A DNA stretch of 19,432 nt. It comes from Methanosarcinales archaeon. Lineage in GTDB: Archaea > Halobacteriota > Methanosarcinia > Methanotrichales > Methanotrichaceae. Below are positions 6,797 through 14,095 of the stretch, in pieces; position 1 is the first letter of the stretch, and every line of letters begins with the position of its first letter. Both the position numbers and the translations under genes were made by a program. Under the pieces are notes generated by a model. It had not been told where the DNA came from, did no database searches, and saw only the letters and a list, made by a program, of their open reading frames with translations. Location of the stretch: positions 1-19,432 of the forward strand of contig JAAEEW010000062.1 of assembly GCA_013415595.1 (NCBI GenBank), given 5' to 3'.

Positions 6797-7567
6797 TCAC
6801 TCCGCCTCCGCCGTCTGGCACACTTCCGTGCTCACGAACCTGTCCCCCTCTCGCCTCATCTCGCACACCAGCTTTCCGTCGACGATTCTCAGGATGCGGT
6901 CCGTCTTCTCCGCCAGCTCGGTGTCGTGGGTGACCAGGATGAAGGTCTGGTTGATCTTCTTGTTCAGCTTTCGCAACAGGTCGTAGATCAGGTCGGAGGT
7001 CTTGGTGTCCAGGTTCCCGGTCAGCTCGTCCCCGATGACCACCGAGGGGTGGTTGGCCAGGGCCCGGGCCACCGCCACCCGCTGATTCTGGCCGCCGCTG
7101 AGCTGGTTTGGCCTGCTGTTGATGCGGTCGCCCAGGCCCACGTCCTCCAGGAACTGCAGAGCCGTGGCCCTGGCCTCCTCCTTCTTGACCCCGGCGATCA
7201 GCATGGGCATCATCACGTTCTCCAGGGCGGTGAACTCCGGCAGGAGGTGGTGGTACTGGAAGACGAAGCCCAGCTCCCGGTTCCTGAGCCTTGCCCGCTC
7301 GTCGGCGCTGATCTGGGTGATGTCGATCCCCTTCAGCAGGATCTTGCCGCTGGTGGGGGTGTCCAGCAGGCCGATCATGTTCAGAAGGGTGGACTTGCCG
7401 CTGCCGCTGGGGCCGACGATGGCCAGAAACTCCCCCTCCTCGATGACCAGGTTGATGTTGTCCAGAGCCTTGACGTCCACCCCGCCCCTGTACACCTTGA
7501 ACAGGTTCACTATCTCGATGATGTGGTTGTTATTCCACACCCCTGCTTCGTCAATCCGATGTTTCAC
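6797..7567 (-). CDS. ABC transporter ATP-binding protein, MacB/LolD type
   Basis: This encodes 256 residues. It has Walker A GPSGSGKST (52-60), Q-loop Gln104, signature LSGGQNQR (156-163), Walker B VVIGDE (176-181), D-loop GNLD (184-187) and H-loop His214. The GNLD-containing block is typical of the LolD/MacB/FtsE branch that partners FtsX-type permeases. Most relatives read ADEPTGNLD; here it is GDELTGNLD, with the proline after the catalytic Glu181 replaced by leucine. The start is a GTG with an aaggagg Shine-Dalgarno about 12 bases upstream. It is the last gene of the three-permease cluster but is separated by 208 bases with an AT-rich stretch near 7703-7715 that could be an extra promoter. 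It should power the adjacent permeases at the cytoplasmic membrane. Confidence 0.94.
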   Translation of the reverse strand: MKHRIDEAGVWNNNHIIEIVNLFKVYRGGVDVKALDNINLVIEEGEFLAIVGPSGSGKSTLLNMIGLLDTPTSGKILLKGIDITQISADERARLRNRELGFVFQYHHLLPEFTALENVMMPMLIAGVKKEEARATALQFLEDVGLGDRINSRPNQLSGGQNQRVAVARALANHPSVVIGDELTGNLDTKTSDLIYDLLRKLNKKINQTFILVTHDTELAEKTDRILRIVDGKLVCEMRREGDRFVSTEVCQTAEAE

Positions 7568-7743
7568 TGGCTATTCTCCTCCTTTTCCGGTCCACCCGCC
7601 GTCCTTGTGCCTGCCCCCGGAATCGTCCATATAGCGCCCTCTTCCACCCCTCTTCCGGCCCGGCCCGGGCCCGGCTGTGGCGTTCTTGAACTCCAATCAC
7701 CTTTTAATTTTGCGATTCTCAGATTCTCATTTCCTTCTATCAT
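7564..7743 (-). CDS. Possible small ORF coupled to the ABC ATPase
   Basis: An ATG at 7743 preceded by gagg opens a frame of 59 codons. Its TGA overlaps the GTG start of the ATPase gene (GTGA, 7567-7564), the arrangement seen in translational coupling. The N-terminal part (MIEGNENLRIAKLKGDW) looks ordinary, but the rest is glycine/proline-rich, over a GC-rich palindromic stretch near 7656-7676, and shows no motif or membrane segment. It could simply be the leader of the ATPase gene. Low confidence. Confidence 0.22.
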   Translation of the reverse strand: MIEGNENLRIAKLKGDWSSRTPQPGPGRAGRGVEEGAIWTIPGAGTRTAGGPEKEENSQ

Positions 7744-7775
7744 TTCCTCAGCGGTCACGGAAAAGGCGGACCTCT

Positions 7776-8936
7776 TTACTCCGTGGCGATGGCCGCCACC
7801 GGGTCCAGCCGGGAGGCCTTGTAAGCCGGATAGACCCCGGCGGCCAGGTTGACCAGGATGGCGAAGCCCACGGCGTAGACGAAGACCTCCTGGGTGAGGG
7901 TCACCGTCATCCGGGAGACCATGTAGATGTCGCTTGGCATCTCGATGGGGTAGGCCTCGATCAGCCTGGCCACGATGTAGGCCATCAAGCACCCCAGCAG
8001 GGCGGCCGGAGGAGCCTGAATCACGCTCTCGGTGAGGAATATCTGCACGATGGACCGGCCTGTGGTCCCCATGGCCATCAGGATTCCTATCTCCTTGGTC
8101 CTGCGGCTGACGATCATGATCATGGCGTTGGCCACCCCGAAGCCGGCGATGACGAAGACCAGGAAGTAGAAGATGTACATGATGGCCTTCTGGGTGTCCA
8201 GCAGCTCCAGGGTATCCCGGCTCTGGTCCTGCCAGCTCTTCACGTCGTAGCTGGTGCGGGCGTTCAGGTCATCGGTTATGGACGGAGCGGCATAGATGTC
8301 GCCCAGACGCACCCCCACCTGGGAGACCACGTCCCCCTGGTCCATCAGATCCTGGGCGGCCTCCAGCGGCAGGTAGACCAGCGACTCATCTGAGCCGGTG
8401 CCGGTCTGGATCAGGCCCACCACCTCCAGCTTGAGGGAACGGTTCATGCGGATGAGATAGAAGTCGTCTCCCGGCTTGACCTCCAGCTCCTCCGCCAGCT
8501 TTGTCCCCAGGATGGCCGAGTGCTTCTTGAAGACCAGGTCCAGGTAGTCGCCCTCCACCACGTCCTCCTGCACATGCATCAGGGGGTCCTCTTGTGCCGG
8601 GTCCGCCCCGACGAAGGAGACCCCCCTCACCTCGTCCTTGTACTTGGCCCCGGCCTTGCCCAGCAGCCGGGGAGAGACCGCCTGCACATCCGGATAATCC
8701 CACACCGTGGAAGAGAGAGTGCGGTACAGGCTGATGTAGTCCTCGTTTTCCTTGGAGGAGATGATGATGTGGGGGTTGTTCTCCACCGTGCTCTTGATTA
8801 TCTCCCCCCGGTAGCCCTCCATCAGCCCCATCATGAGAACGATGACGGCCACGGCCAACGCCACGGACATGACGGTGAATAGCACCATCTTGGGGTTGGA
8901 GACCATGTGCTTGCGGGCCACTGTGAACTCAAACAC
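7776..8936 (-). CDS. ABC transporter permease, FtsX/MacB family (permease 1)
   Basis: This encodes 386 residues with the MacB-type layout. There is an N-terminal membrane helix (about 17-38), a large extracytoplasmic domain (about 40-255), then three membrane helices near 263-285, 315-340 and 350-375. FtsX-family landmarks are FGVANAMIMIV followed by RTKEIGILMAMG, and the C-terminal KASRLDPVAAI. The start is a GTG with ggggtga upstream, six bases after the stop of permease 2, so the two are co-translated. It is the most divergent of the three permeases. Proteins of this type usually do not move a solute through a pore. They use ATP to drive periplasmic or extracellular conformational work such as substrate extraction or activation of partners. 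The actual substrate is unknown. Confidence 0.92.
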   Translation of the reverse strand: MFEFTVARKHMVSNPKMVLFTVMSVALAVAVIVLMMGLMEGYRGEIIKSTVENNPHIIISSKENEDYISLYRTLSSTVWDYPDVQAVSPRLLGKAGAKYKDEVRGVSFVGADPAQEDPLMHVQEDVVEGDYLDLVFKKHSAILGTKLAEELEVKPGDDFYLIRMNRSLKLEVVGLIQTGTGSDESLVYLPLEAAQDLMDQGDVVSQVGVRLGDIYAAPSITDDLNARTSYDVKSWQDQSRDTLELLDTQKAIMYIFYFLVFVIAGFGVANAMIMIVSRRTKEIGILMAMGTTGRSIVQIFLTESVIQAPPAALLGCLMAYIVARLIEAYPIEMPSDIYMVSRMTVTLTQEVFVYAVGFAILVNLAAGVYPAYKASRLDPVAAIATE

Positions 8937-8942
8937 CAGAAA

Positions 8943-10115
8943 TCACCCCTTCAGGGCCTCCACCGGGTCCAGCTTCGACGCCCGGTAGGCCGGATAACCG
9001 CCGGCTGCGATGCTCAACGCCATGGCCAGCAAGGTGAAGGTCACGAAGTCCCAGGGATTGATCAGCACCGGCAAGGGCATCATCTCCCCGGTGGGCGACT
9101 GAAGCTCGACCCCCATCAGCTTCAAAGAGACGGCCAGGCCGATTATGCATCCCAGAATCCCGCCGAGGAGTCCCAAGAGGCCGCTCTCCAGGAGGAATAT
9201 GCGGCGAATCTGGCCCCGGTTGGCCCCCTCGGCCATGAGCATTCCGATCTCCCGGGTCTTCTCCAGAACCAGCATGTTCATCACGTTGGCGATGCCGAAG
9301 GTGGCTATGACCATGATCAGCAGCATGGTTATCATGTTCTGGGCCTTCTCCAGGGCCAGCGTCCTCACTATCTCCGGGAAGAGCTGCTGCCAGCCCTTGA
9401 CCTCGTAGCCGTTGCCGGTGAGGGATGAGGCCACCTCCTCCGCCAGGAAGGGGTCCTCCAGCTTGATGTTGATGCTGTTGATGACGTCGCCCTCCCCCAG
9501 AAACTCCCGGGCGGTGTCCAGAGATACGTAGGTAATGCCCTCGTCCACCGGCGGAAAGCCGGTATCGAAGATGCCCGCCACCACCAGGTTCATGGTCTTG
9601 GCATCGGGAAAGCTGACCTGCAGGGTGTAGCCCTTCTTGACCTCCAGCCTGTCCGCCAGGGCCTGGCCCATGACCACCCTCTTTCCCCCCAGAACGGAGT
9701 TGAACTCCCCGTGGACCATGTCCTGGCTCAACTTGCTGATCTTGTCCGCCTCCTCCGGGTCCACCCCCATCATGGCCACGTTCTCCACCTTGTCCTTGTA
9801 GGCAAAGGTGGCCTGAGAGCTCAGGGTGGGGGAGACGGCGATTACCCCCGGCAGCAGCCAGACGGCGTCCACCACGTTTCGGTAGAGGTGGATGTACTGC
9901 TCCCCCTCCTCCGGGCTGACGGTGACGTGGGGAAGGTTGTTGAACAGGATGTCGAAGATGAACTGCTGAAATCCGTTTTGTATGGAGATGATAACGATGG
10001 AGATTCCCACCGCCAGGGCCACTGCGGCCGTGGAAAGCGCGGTCTGCCGCCTTCTGTAGGTGATGTGCTTGAGCACGATGGTGCTCTCAAAGGCTGGGAA
10101 GGGGCTTCTGGACAC
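8943..10115 (-). CDS. ABC transporter permease, FtsX/MacB family (permease 2)
   Basis: From the GTG at 10115 this gives 390 residues; the frame opens at an ATG at 10148 (401 residues). I prefer 10115 because gggagagg stands seven bases upstream and the resulting N-terminus lines up better with permeases 1 and 3 (all then have a short lead before an F-E/L block and a helix). It has one N-terminal helix, a long extracytoplasmic domain with PHVTVSPEEGEQYIHLYRN, and three C-terminal helices. Landmarks are FGIANVMNMLVLEKT-REIGMLM and YRASKLDPVEALKG. It is a close paralogue of permease 3 and lies between permeases 1 and 3, six bases from the first. It probably forms homo- or heterodimers with its paralogues on the shared ATPase. 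Confidence 0.92.
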   Translation of the reverse strand: MSRSPFPAFESTIVLKHITYRRRQTALSTAAVALAVGISIVIISIQNGFQQFIFDILFNNLPHVTVSPEEGEQYIHLYRNVVDAVWLLPGVIAVSPTLSSQATFAYKDKVENVAMMGVDPEEADKISKLSQDMVHGEFNSVLGGKRVVMGQALADRLEVKKGYTLQVSFPDAKTMNLVVAGIFDTGFPPVDEGITYVSLDTAREFLGEGDVINSINIKLEDPFLAEEVASSLTGNGYEVKGWQQLFPEIVRTLALEKAQNMITMLLIMVIATFGIANVMNMLVLEKTREIGMLMAEGANRGQIRRIFLLESGLLGLLGGILGCIIGLAVSLKLMGVELQSPTGEMMPLPVLINPWDFVTFTLLAMALSIAAGGYPAYRASKLDPVEALKG

Positions 10116-10175
10116 CGATAGACCTCTCCCTGGCCTTTTTGCACTCATTTGTTATAAATTACCCCCTGGAGGCAG

Positions 10176-11339
10176 TCAGCTTCGCATGGCCTCGATGGGG
10201 TCCAGCCGGCTGGCCCGGCGGGCGGGGTACAGCCCGGCAGCCAGGCTCAGGATCAGGGCGAAGGTGAGGTAGGCGGCCAGGTCCTGCAGGCCGATCAGGA
10301 AGGGCAGGTTGATGGTCTGGCCTGCCGGGGAGGAGAAGGCCAGGTTCAGGCTGTTGAGGTACAGGGAGGAGACGTATCCCAGGAGACAGCCCAGCAGCCC
10401 GCCGGAAAGCCCCAGAATGCCGCTTTCCAGCAAAAAAAGCCTGAGCACCTGGCGGGAGCTGGCTCCCATGGACATCAGCATCCCTATCTCTCCGGTCTTC
10501 TCCAGCACCAGCATGTTCATCACGTTGGCGATGCCAAAGGCGGAGATGATCAGGATCAGGGACATGATCAGGCTGTTGGATACGCTCTCCAGGCGGATGG
10601 TCCTCAGAATCTCCGGAAATAAGCGCTGCCAGCTATCGGCCCGGTAACCCTGGGACCTTATCCGGGCCACCAGGGAATCGGCCTGGTAGATGTCCTGCAG
10701 CTTGACCTGGATCTCGGTCACTACGTCGCCCTCCCCCACAAACTCCCGGGCCGTCTCCAGCGACACGAAGGCCAGCTCGTCCCATTCAACACCGGTATCG
10801 AATATTCCGCAGACCACCAGGTTCATGGAGTGGGCATCGGGAAAGCTGGCTTCCAGGCCGTCGCCCAGCTTGAGGTCCAGATCCTCTGCCACCTCCTTGC
10901 TGATCACTATCCTTAGCCCTCCCTGGATGGAGTCCAGGTCTCCGGCCAGCATGGACTGGCTGCCGATGCCCGACATCCTGTCCAGCTCCCTGGGAAGGGT
11001 CCCGCAGAGGGCCACGTTTTGCACGCCGTCCTCGTGGGAGAGGGTGGCGGCGGAGATGAGCATGGGGGAGACGGCGATTACCCCGGAGGTGGCCTGCAGG
11101 CTCTCCACCAGGGTGCGGTACAGGTAGATGTAGTCCTCTCCGTCCTTGGGGCTGATCACCACGTGGGGGACCATCTTGAAGACGATGCTCAGGAGCACCT
11201 CCTCGAAGCCGTTGATGGAGGCCCGGGAGATGATGGTGAAGGCCACGGCCAGCGTCACTGCCCCCACCGCCAGAAGTGTCTGCCGCCTCCTGGATTTGAT
11301 GTGCCTCATGGCCACGAAGAGCTCGAACCGGGAATTCAT
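10176..11339 (-). CDS. ABC transporter permease, FtsX/MacB family (permease 3)
   Basis: This encodes 387 residues and is the first gene of the minus-strand cluster. It has the same four-helix MacB layout, with FGIANVMNMLVLEKT-GEIGMLM (the first 15 residues identical to permease 2) and ARRASRLDPIEAMRS at the end. The extracytoplasmic block PHVVISPKDGEDYIYLYRT is shared in form by all three permeases. The ATG at 11339 has only a weak Shine-Dalgarno (ggtcc). An AT-rich element at 11400-11412 in the 109-base divergent region may be its promoter and that of the surface protein at 11449. The cluster's order, three permeases then an ATPase, suggests two duplications of one ancestral permease. Confidence 0.92.
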   Translation of the reverse strand: MNSRFELFVAMRHIKSRRRQTLLAVGAVTLAVAFTIISRASINGFEEVLLSIVFKMVPHVVISPKDGEDYIYLYRTLVESLQATSGVIAVSPMLISAATLSHEDGVQNVALCGTLPRELDRMSGIGSQSMLAGDLDSIQGGLRIVISKEVAEDLDLKLGDGLEASFPDAHSMNLVVCGIFDTGVEWDELAFVSLETAREFVGEGDVVTEIQVKLQDIYQADSLVARIRSQGYRADSWQRLFPEILRTIRLESVSNSLIMSLILIISAFGIANVMNMLVLEKTGEIGMLMSMGASSRQVLRLFLLESGILGLSGGLLGCLLGYVSSLYLNSLNLAFSSPAGQTINLPFLIGLQDLAAYLTFALILSLAAGLYPARRASRLDPIEAMRS

Positions 11340-11399
11340 TTAAGGACCAGAATATCATCCCATCCATCCTTGATCAGGCTTTCCGGCGGATTTCAGGGT

Positions 11400-11412
11400 T
11401 AATTTTAAACCT
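11400..11412. promoter_or_regulatory. AT-rich element in a divergent promoter region
   Basis: The stretch ttaattttaaac lies about 40 bases before the ATG at 11449 on plus and about 65 bases before the ATG at 11339 on minus. It is the only TATA-like DNA in this 109-base gap, so it may serve one or both directions. No inverted operator was recognised. Confidence 0.35.
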
Positions 11413-11448
11413 GATCGGATCGTTGGCCTCTAATTACAGGGAATTCCT

Positions 11449-12492
11449 ATGAGGTCGCCAATCTCGCTCCTAATTATAGTGCTGGCCGCTCTGGCAGGCC
11501 TTGCCCAGGCCCAGGATATTGCAGACATCTACTCCAACCTCGAATCCTGCGACGTGACCGTCAGCGGAGATGTGGCTGATAGCACCCTCAACCTCCAGCT
11601 ATCCTTTGAAGGCAAGGTCATCCAGACCAGAAGCATCGCCCTGGACGGGCCCGGGACCTGGGTGGCCACCTGGAGCAAGTTTGAGGCCCAGGAAGGCTCC
11701 TACCAGGTTTGCGCTGCCCTGGCCAGGGATGGGGAGCAGGTGGCCCAGTCCTGTTATGCCTTCTCCTACGGCGGCCGGGTCCCGGTGAGGTTCGACGTCC
11801 GGGACTTCCAGGCCGACTCCCGGGGCATACACATGACCATAGCCGCCCGGGACCCCACCATCGTGGACATGGACTACATGCTCATCTCCGGCAACAAGGT
11901 GCTCTACCTGGGCCGGGAGGAGGCCTACGCCATCACCGGCGGCTCTTACTCCCCGGTGCTCATGATATGGGAGTGGAAGCAGCTCCTGGATAACGGCCGC
12001 CGCTACGCCGGCCGGGTGAAGATCACCGAGCTCAGCCACGGCCAGACCAGGGCGTTCATGACCGATTTCGTCGCGAAGGACGACGCCCGCATCACCGAGA
12101 CCTACGAGGACGAGATGGGGGCCAGCGCCACGGTCCTTGGCAGCTCCCGGGTGCCCTTTGAGGGCAAGCTGAGGTTCGTCCTCTTCCATAACGGAACTGA
12201 GCTTGACTCCATCGAGAAGAAGACTCCGGTTTTACTGGTGGACGACGACGAGACGGTGGAGATCTCCTGGAACGAGACCCTGGACCCGGGAATTTACCGC
12301 CTCCAGGTCCTCCTCATGGGGAACAACGACGACCTTCTGGACATGAGGGAGACGGTCATCGAGGCAGAGGAGATGGCCAGGCCGGCGCCGGCGGCCGAGC
12401 CGGAGGAGGAGAGCCCCATGCCTGTCGGCGCTGCCGCCCTGGCGTTGCTGGTCCTGGCCCTGGCCAGGGGAAGGCGCCGCAGCCAGGCTTAA
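11449..12492 (+). CDS. Exported, C-terminally anchored surface protein of unknown function
   Basis: This encodes 347 residues. It has a signal peptide at 1-22 (basic start, hydrophobic core, ending AQA). The body, about 23-300, is rich in predicted beta strands that look like two or three Ig-like domains, with no catalytic motif. Then come a Pro/Glu-rich linker (about 308-323), a hydrophobic segment GAAALALLVLALA and a final basic GRRR tail. This tripartite end resembles archaeal surface-protein anchors, but the exact PGF-type sorting signal is not present (PMPVG instead), so plain membrane anchoring is the simpler reading. agggaa precedes the ATG. It is divergent from the three-permease ABC cluster and may be a partner or substrate; that link is inferred from position only. 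Confidence 0.85.
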   Translation: MRSPISLLIIVLAALAGLAQAQDIADIYSNLESCDVTVSGDVADSTLNLQLSFEGKVIQTRSIALDGPGTWVATWSKFEAQEGSYQVCAALARDGEQVAQSCYAFSYGGRVPVRFDVRDFQADSRGIHMTIAARDPTIVDMDYMLISGNKVLYLGREEAYAITGGSYSPVLMIWEWKQLLDNGRRYAGRVKITELSHGQTRAFMTDFVAKDDARITETYEDEMGASATVLGSSRVPFEGKLRFVLFHNGTELDSIEKKTPVLLVDDDETVEISWNETLDPGIYRLQVLLMGNNDDLLDMRETVIEAEEMARPAPAAEPEEESPMPVGAAALALLVLALARGRRRSQA

Positions 12493-12514
12493 GGGCCTGA
12501 GCCCGGGAATTTTT
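12493..12514 (+). terminator. Weak hairpin and T-run after the surface-protein gene
   Basis: Directly after the TAA, gggc (12493-12496) can pair with gccc (12501-12504), followed by a T5 run at 12510-12514. The stem is short. The rest of the 225-base gap to the next gene holds a 12-base palindrome, gctgccggcagc (12578-12589), and nothing else recognised. Confidence 0.4.
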
Positions 12515-12717
12515 CTGTTCCGGGGAAGCGGGGATTTTCATCGTCCAGAGATCCCGGATCTTTGGTGCCTGCCTCCTGCTGCCGGCAGCCAAAGCGGCAG
12601 GGAAGGGGCCCAGGGAGAGATCCGCCGGGGGGCTCGTTCCAGACCATGCCGCTGCTGCATCACGTTTCCTGTGTTTTTCAGCAAACCTGATAAGCCAAGG
12701 CAGCCAAAGGCCGGATC

Positions 12718-13293
12718 ATGAGATGGAGATATAAACTGACCATTCTGACCCTGATTATCCTCTTATCCCTAACTCTACAGGCCTCCGCCGGATGCGGAAG
12801 GTGGGTGGTTCGTGAGACCACGGACTACCTGGACGACCCCCTGTTCAACGCCCTGGCCGAGCCCTCAGACGGCCAGGAGGAAACGGCGGCCGAGGAGGCC
12901 GGGGCTGAAGGCCAGCAGGCCGAAATCCAGGAGCAGAACCTGACCGACCAGAAGCCTGCGGTGGACCTCTCCGGCAAATGGATGATAGGCTTGAACGGCT
13001 CGTCCACCGGCTCTCTGGACCTGATAATGATCAACTCCGGCAGCAGCGTCTCCGGCTACGGCAACCTGACCGAATCCGGCTCGGTCTACGCCGTGACCGC
13101 CAGGGGCACTCTGACAGAGCCCGACCTCACCCTGGAGATAAGGCCGGTTACCAACGGCGATGCTTACAACGCCGTCCGTCTGTTCCAGCTGAAGTTGGCC
13201 CTGGCCGGGCAGAGCCTGGCCGGAACGTACCAGATCTATCAGTCCGAGGAGCTGGTGGGAAGGGGCAACGCCACGGCCACCAGGAACGGTTAG
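12718..13293 (+). CDS. Small secreted protein of unknown function
   Basis: This encodes 191 residues. Residues 1-24 form a signal peptide ending LQASA, with a cysteine two residues later, but the lipobox is atypical (SAGC), so lipoprotein status is doubtful. Residues about 47-82 are an acidic, Ala/Glu/Gln-rich linker. Residues about 83-190 contain alternating hydrophobic residues and many Gly/Ser turns (SGKWMIGLNGSSTGSLDLIM and onward), suggesting a small beta barrel or sandwich. It has several N-x-S/T sites. No enzyme motif is seen and I do not recognise the family. Only a weak purine-rich site precedes the ATG. A clear terminator follows at 13327-13362, so it is a single-gene unit. Confidence 0.75.
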   Translation: MRWRYKLTILTLIILLSLTLQASAGCGRWVVRETTDYLDDPLFNALAEPSDGQEETAAEEAGAEGQQAEIQEQNLTDQKPAVDLSGKWMIGLNGSSTGSLDLIMINSGSSVSGYGNLTESGSVYAVTARGTLTEPDLTLEIRPVTNGDAYNAVRLFQLKLALAGQSLAGTYQIYQSEELVGRGNATATRNG

Positions 13294-13326
13294 AGAAGCA
13301 TGCCAGGCGAAAAAATCTGATCCGGC

Positions 13327-13362
13327 GAGGGCCTGCCCCGGCCCTCTAACGACCTATTTTTT
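13327..13362 (+). terminator. Hairpin plus T6 terminator
   Basis: gagggcc (13327-13333) pairs perfectly with ggccctc (13340-13346) around a six-base loop, followed ten bases later by T6 (13357-13362). It begins 34 bases after the stop of the small secreted protein. The remainder of the 271-base gap holds the promoter of the next gene. Confidence 0.7.
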
Positions 13363-13520
13363 GCCTGCTGCCAGGCCTGCCGACAAAGATACTCATTTCC
13401 CATTCTCTCTTTTCCACTCCGACTGTAGAAATTAATGCAGATTCATGATTCCGGGAACGAATCGGGCCCGGCAGGGATTGGACCCGGACGGACAGGTCCC
13501 AAAACCACACTCTTACTAAG

Positions 13521-13529
13521 ATTTATATG
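13521..13529 (+). promoter_or_regulatory. TATA box and strong ribosome site of the 12-residue-repeat gene
   Basis: atttatatg lies about 40 bases before the ATG at 13565, so RNA should start near 13549. That short leader contains ggagg at 13554-13558, six bases from the ATG, one of the best ribosome sites in the window. Together they suggest strong expression. Confidence 0.55.
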
Positions 13530-13564
13530 TCGCCACCCTCATAACTTAGCAACGGAGGGATTAA

Positions 13565-14017
13565 ATGATAATGGTCACCCGCCAGGCGGCCTGCATTCTG
13601 GCACTGCTGATGGCAGCGACGTTCGTTCCGGCCCTTGCCCAGGATGAGGCTGATACGTATTCAGTATACAATGTGGATCAATACTTCCATTTGAAGCCAA
13701 CTTATGATATTGATGAGTACCTCAAGACCAAGATGACTTATGATGTGGACCAGTACTTCAGGCTGAAGCCCACCTATGATGTGCAGAAATACTTCCACTT
13801 CAAGCCCACCTATGACGTAGAGCAGTACTTCAAGTTCAAGCCCACCTACGATGTGGAGCAGTACTTCAGGCTGAAGCCCACCTACGATGTGCAGAACTAC
13901 TACCACTTCAAGCCCACCTACGACCTTCGAAAGACGGTGAAGCCCACTTACGACATCCAGAAGTACTCCAACGTCAGGCCGCCATACAACGCGGTGGCCA
14001 GCACGCCGGCTCAGTGA
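13565..14017 (+). CDS. Secreted tyrosine-rich protein made of 12-residue tandem repeats
   Basis: This encodes 150 residues. A signal peptide (1-25, ending PALA before QDEAD) is followed by nine units of the form YDVxxYFxxKPT from residue 35 to 140. Seven units are exactly 12 residues, the eighth is 10 (YDLRKTVKPT), the ninth is divergent (YDIQKYSNVRPP), and a short tail ends in TPAQ. Each unit alternates hydrophobic and polar residues (D-V-E-Q-Y-F-K-F-K) and closes with a Pro-Thr turn, as expected for short beta strands stacked in a solenoid or fibre. There is no cysteine in the mature part, no membrane anchor and no catalytic motif. I do not recognise the family. A cell-surface or sheath fibre component is a reasonable guess given the envelope genes around it, but it is a guess. 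The strong promoter and ribosome site suggest an abundant product. Confidence 0.88.
   Translation: MIMVTRQAACILALLMAATFVPALAQDEADTYSVYNVDQYFHLKPTYDIDEYLKTKMTYDVDQYFRLKPTYDVQKYFHFKPTYDVEQYFKFKPTYDVEQYFRLKPTYDVQNYYHFKPTYDLRKTVKPTYDIQKYSNVRPPYNAVASTPAQ
13667..13984 (+). repeat. 36-base in-frame tandem repeats with a 108-base higher-order period
   Basis: Seven units of 36 bases run from 13667 to 13918, then a 30-base unit (13919-13948) and a divergent 36-base unit (13949-13984). Units 3-4 (13739-13810) are nearly the same DNA as units 6-7 (13847-13918), 108 bases apart, pointing to duplication of a three-unit block. The outer units are the most diverged. Confidence 0.92.
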
Positions 14018-14061
14018 ATTTAAGTTTTTGCAAACTAAAGAGAAACGAAGTTTGGTTTTGG

Positions 14062-14095
14062 AAAAATTAGATCTGAGCTGGCTGAACCGCCAGCT
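14062..14095 (-). terminator. Terminator of the thioredoxin operon
   Basis: On the minus strand agctggc and gccagct (14089-14095 and 14076-14082) form a perfect seven-base stem with a six-base loop directly after the thioredoxin TGA. A T5 run follows at 14066-14062. The convergent repeat gene ends at 14017. On its strand caaact (14031-14036) can pair with agtttg (14049-14054) before a gtttt run, a weaker signal. Confidence 0.65.
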
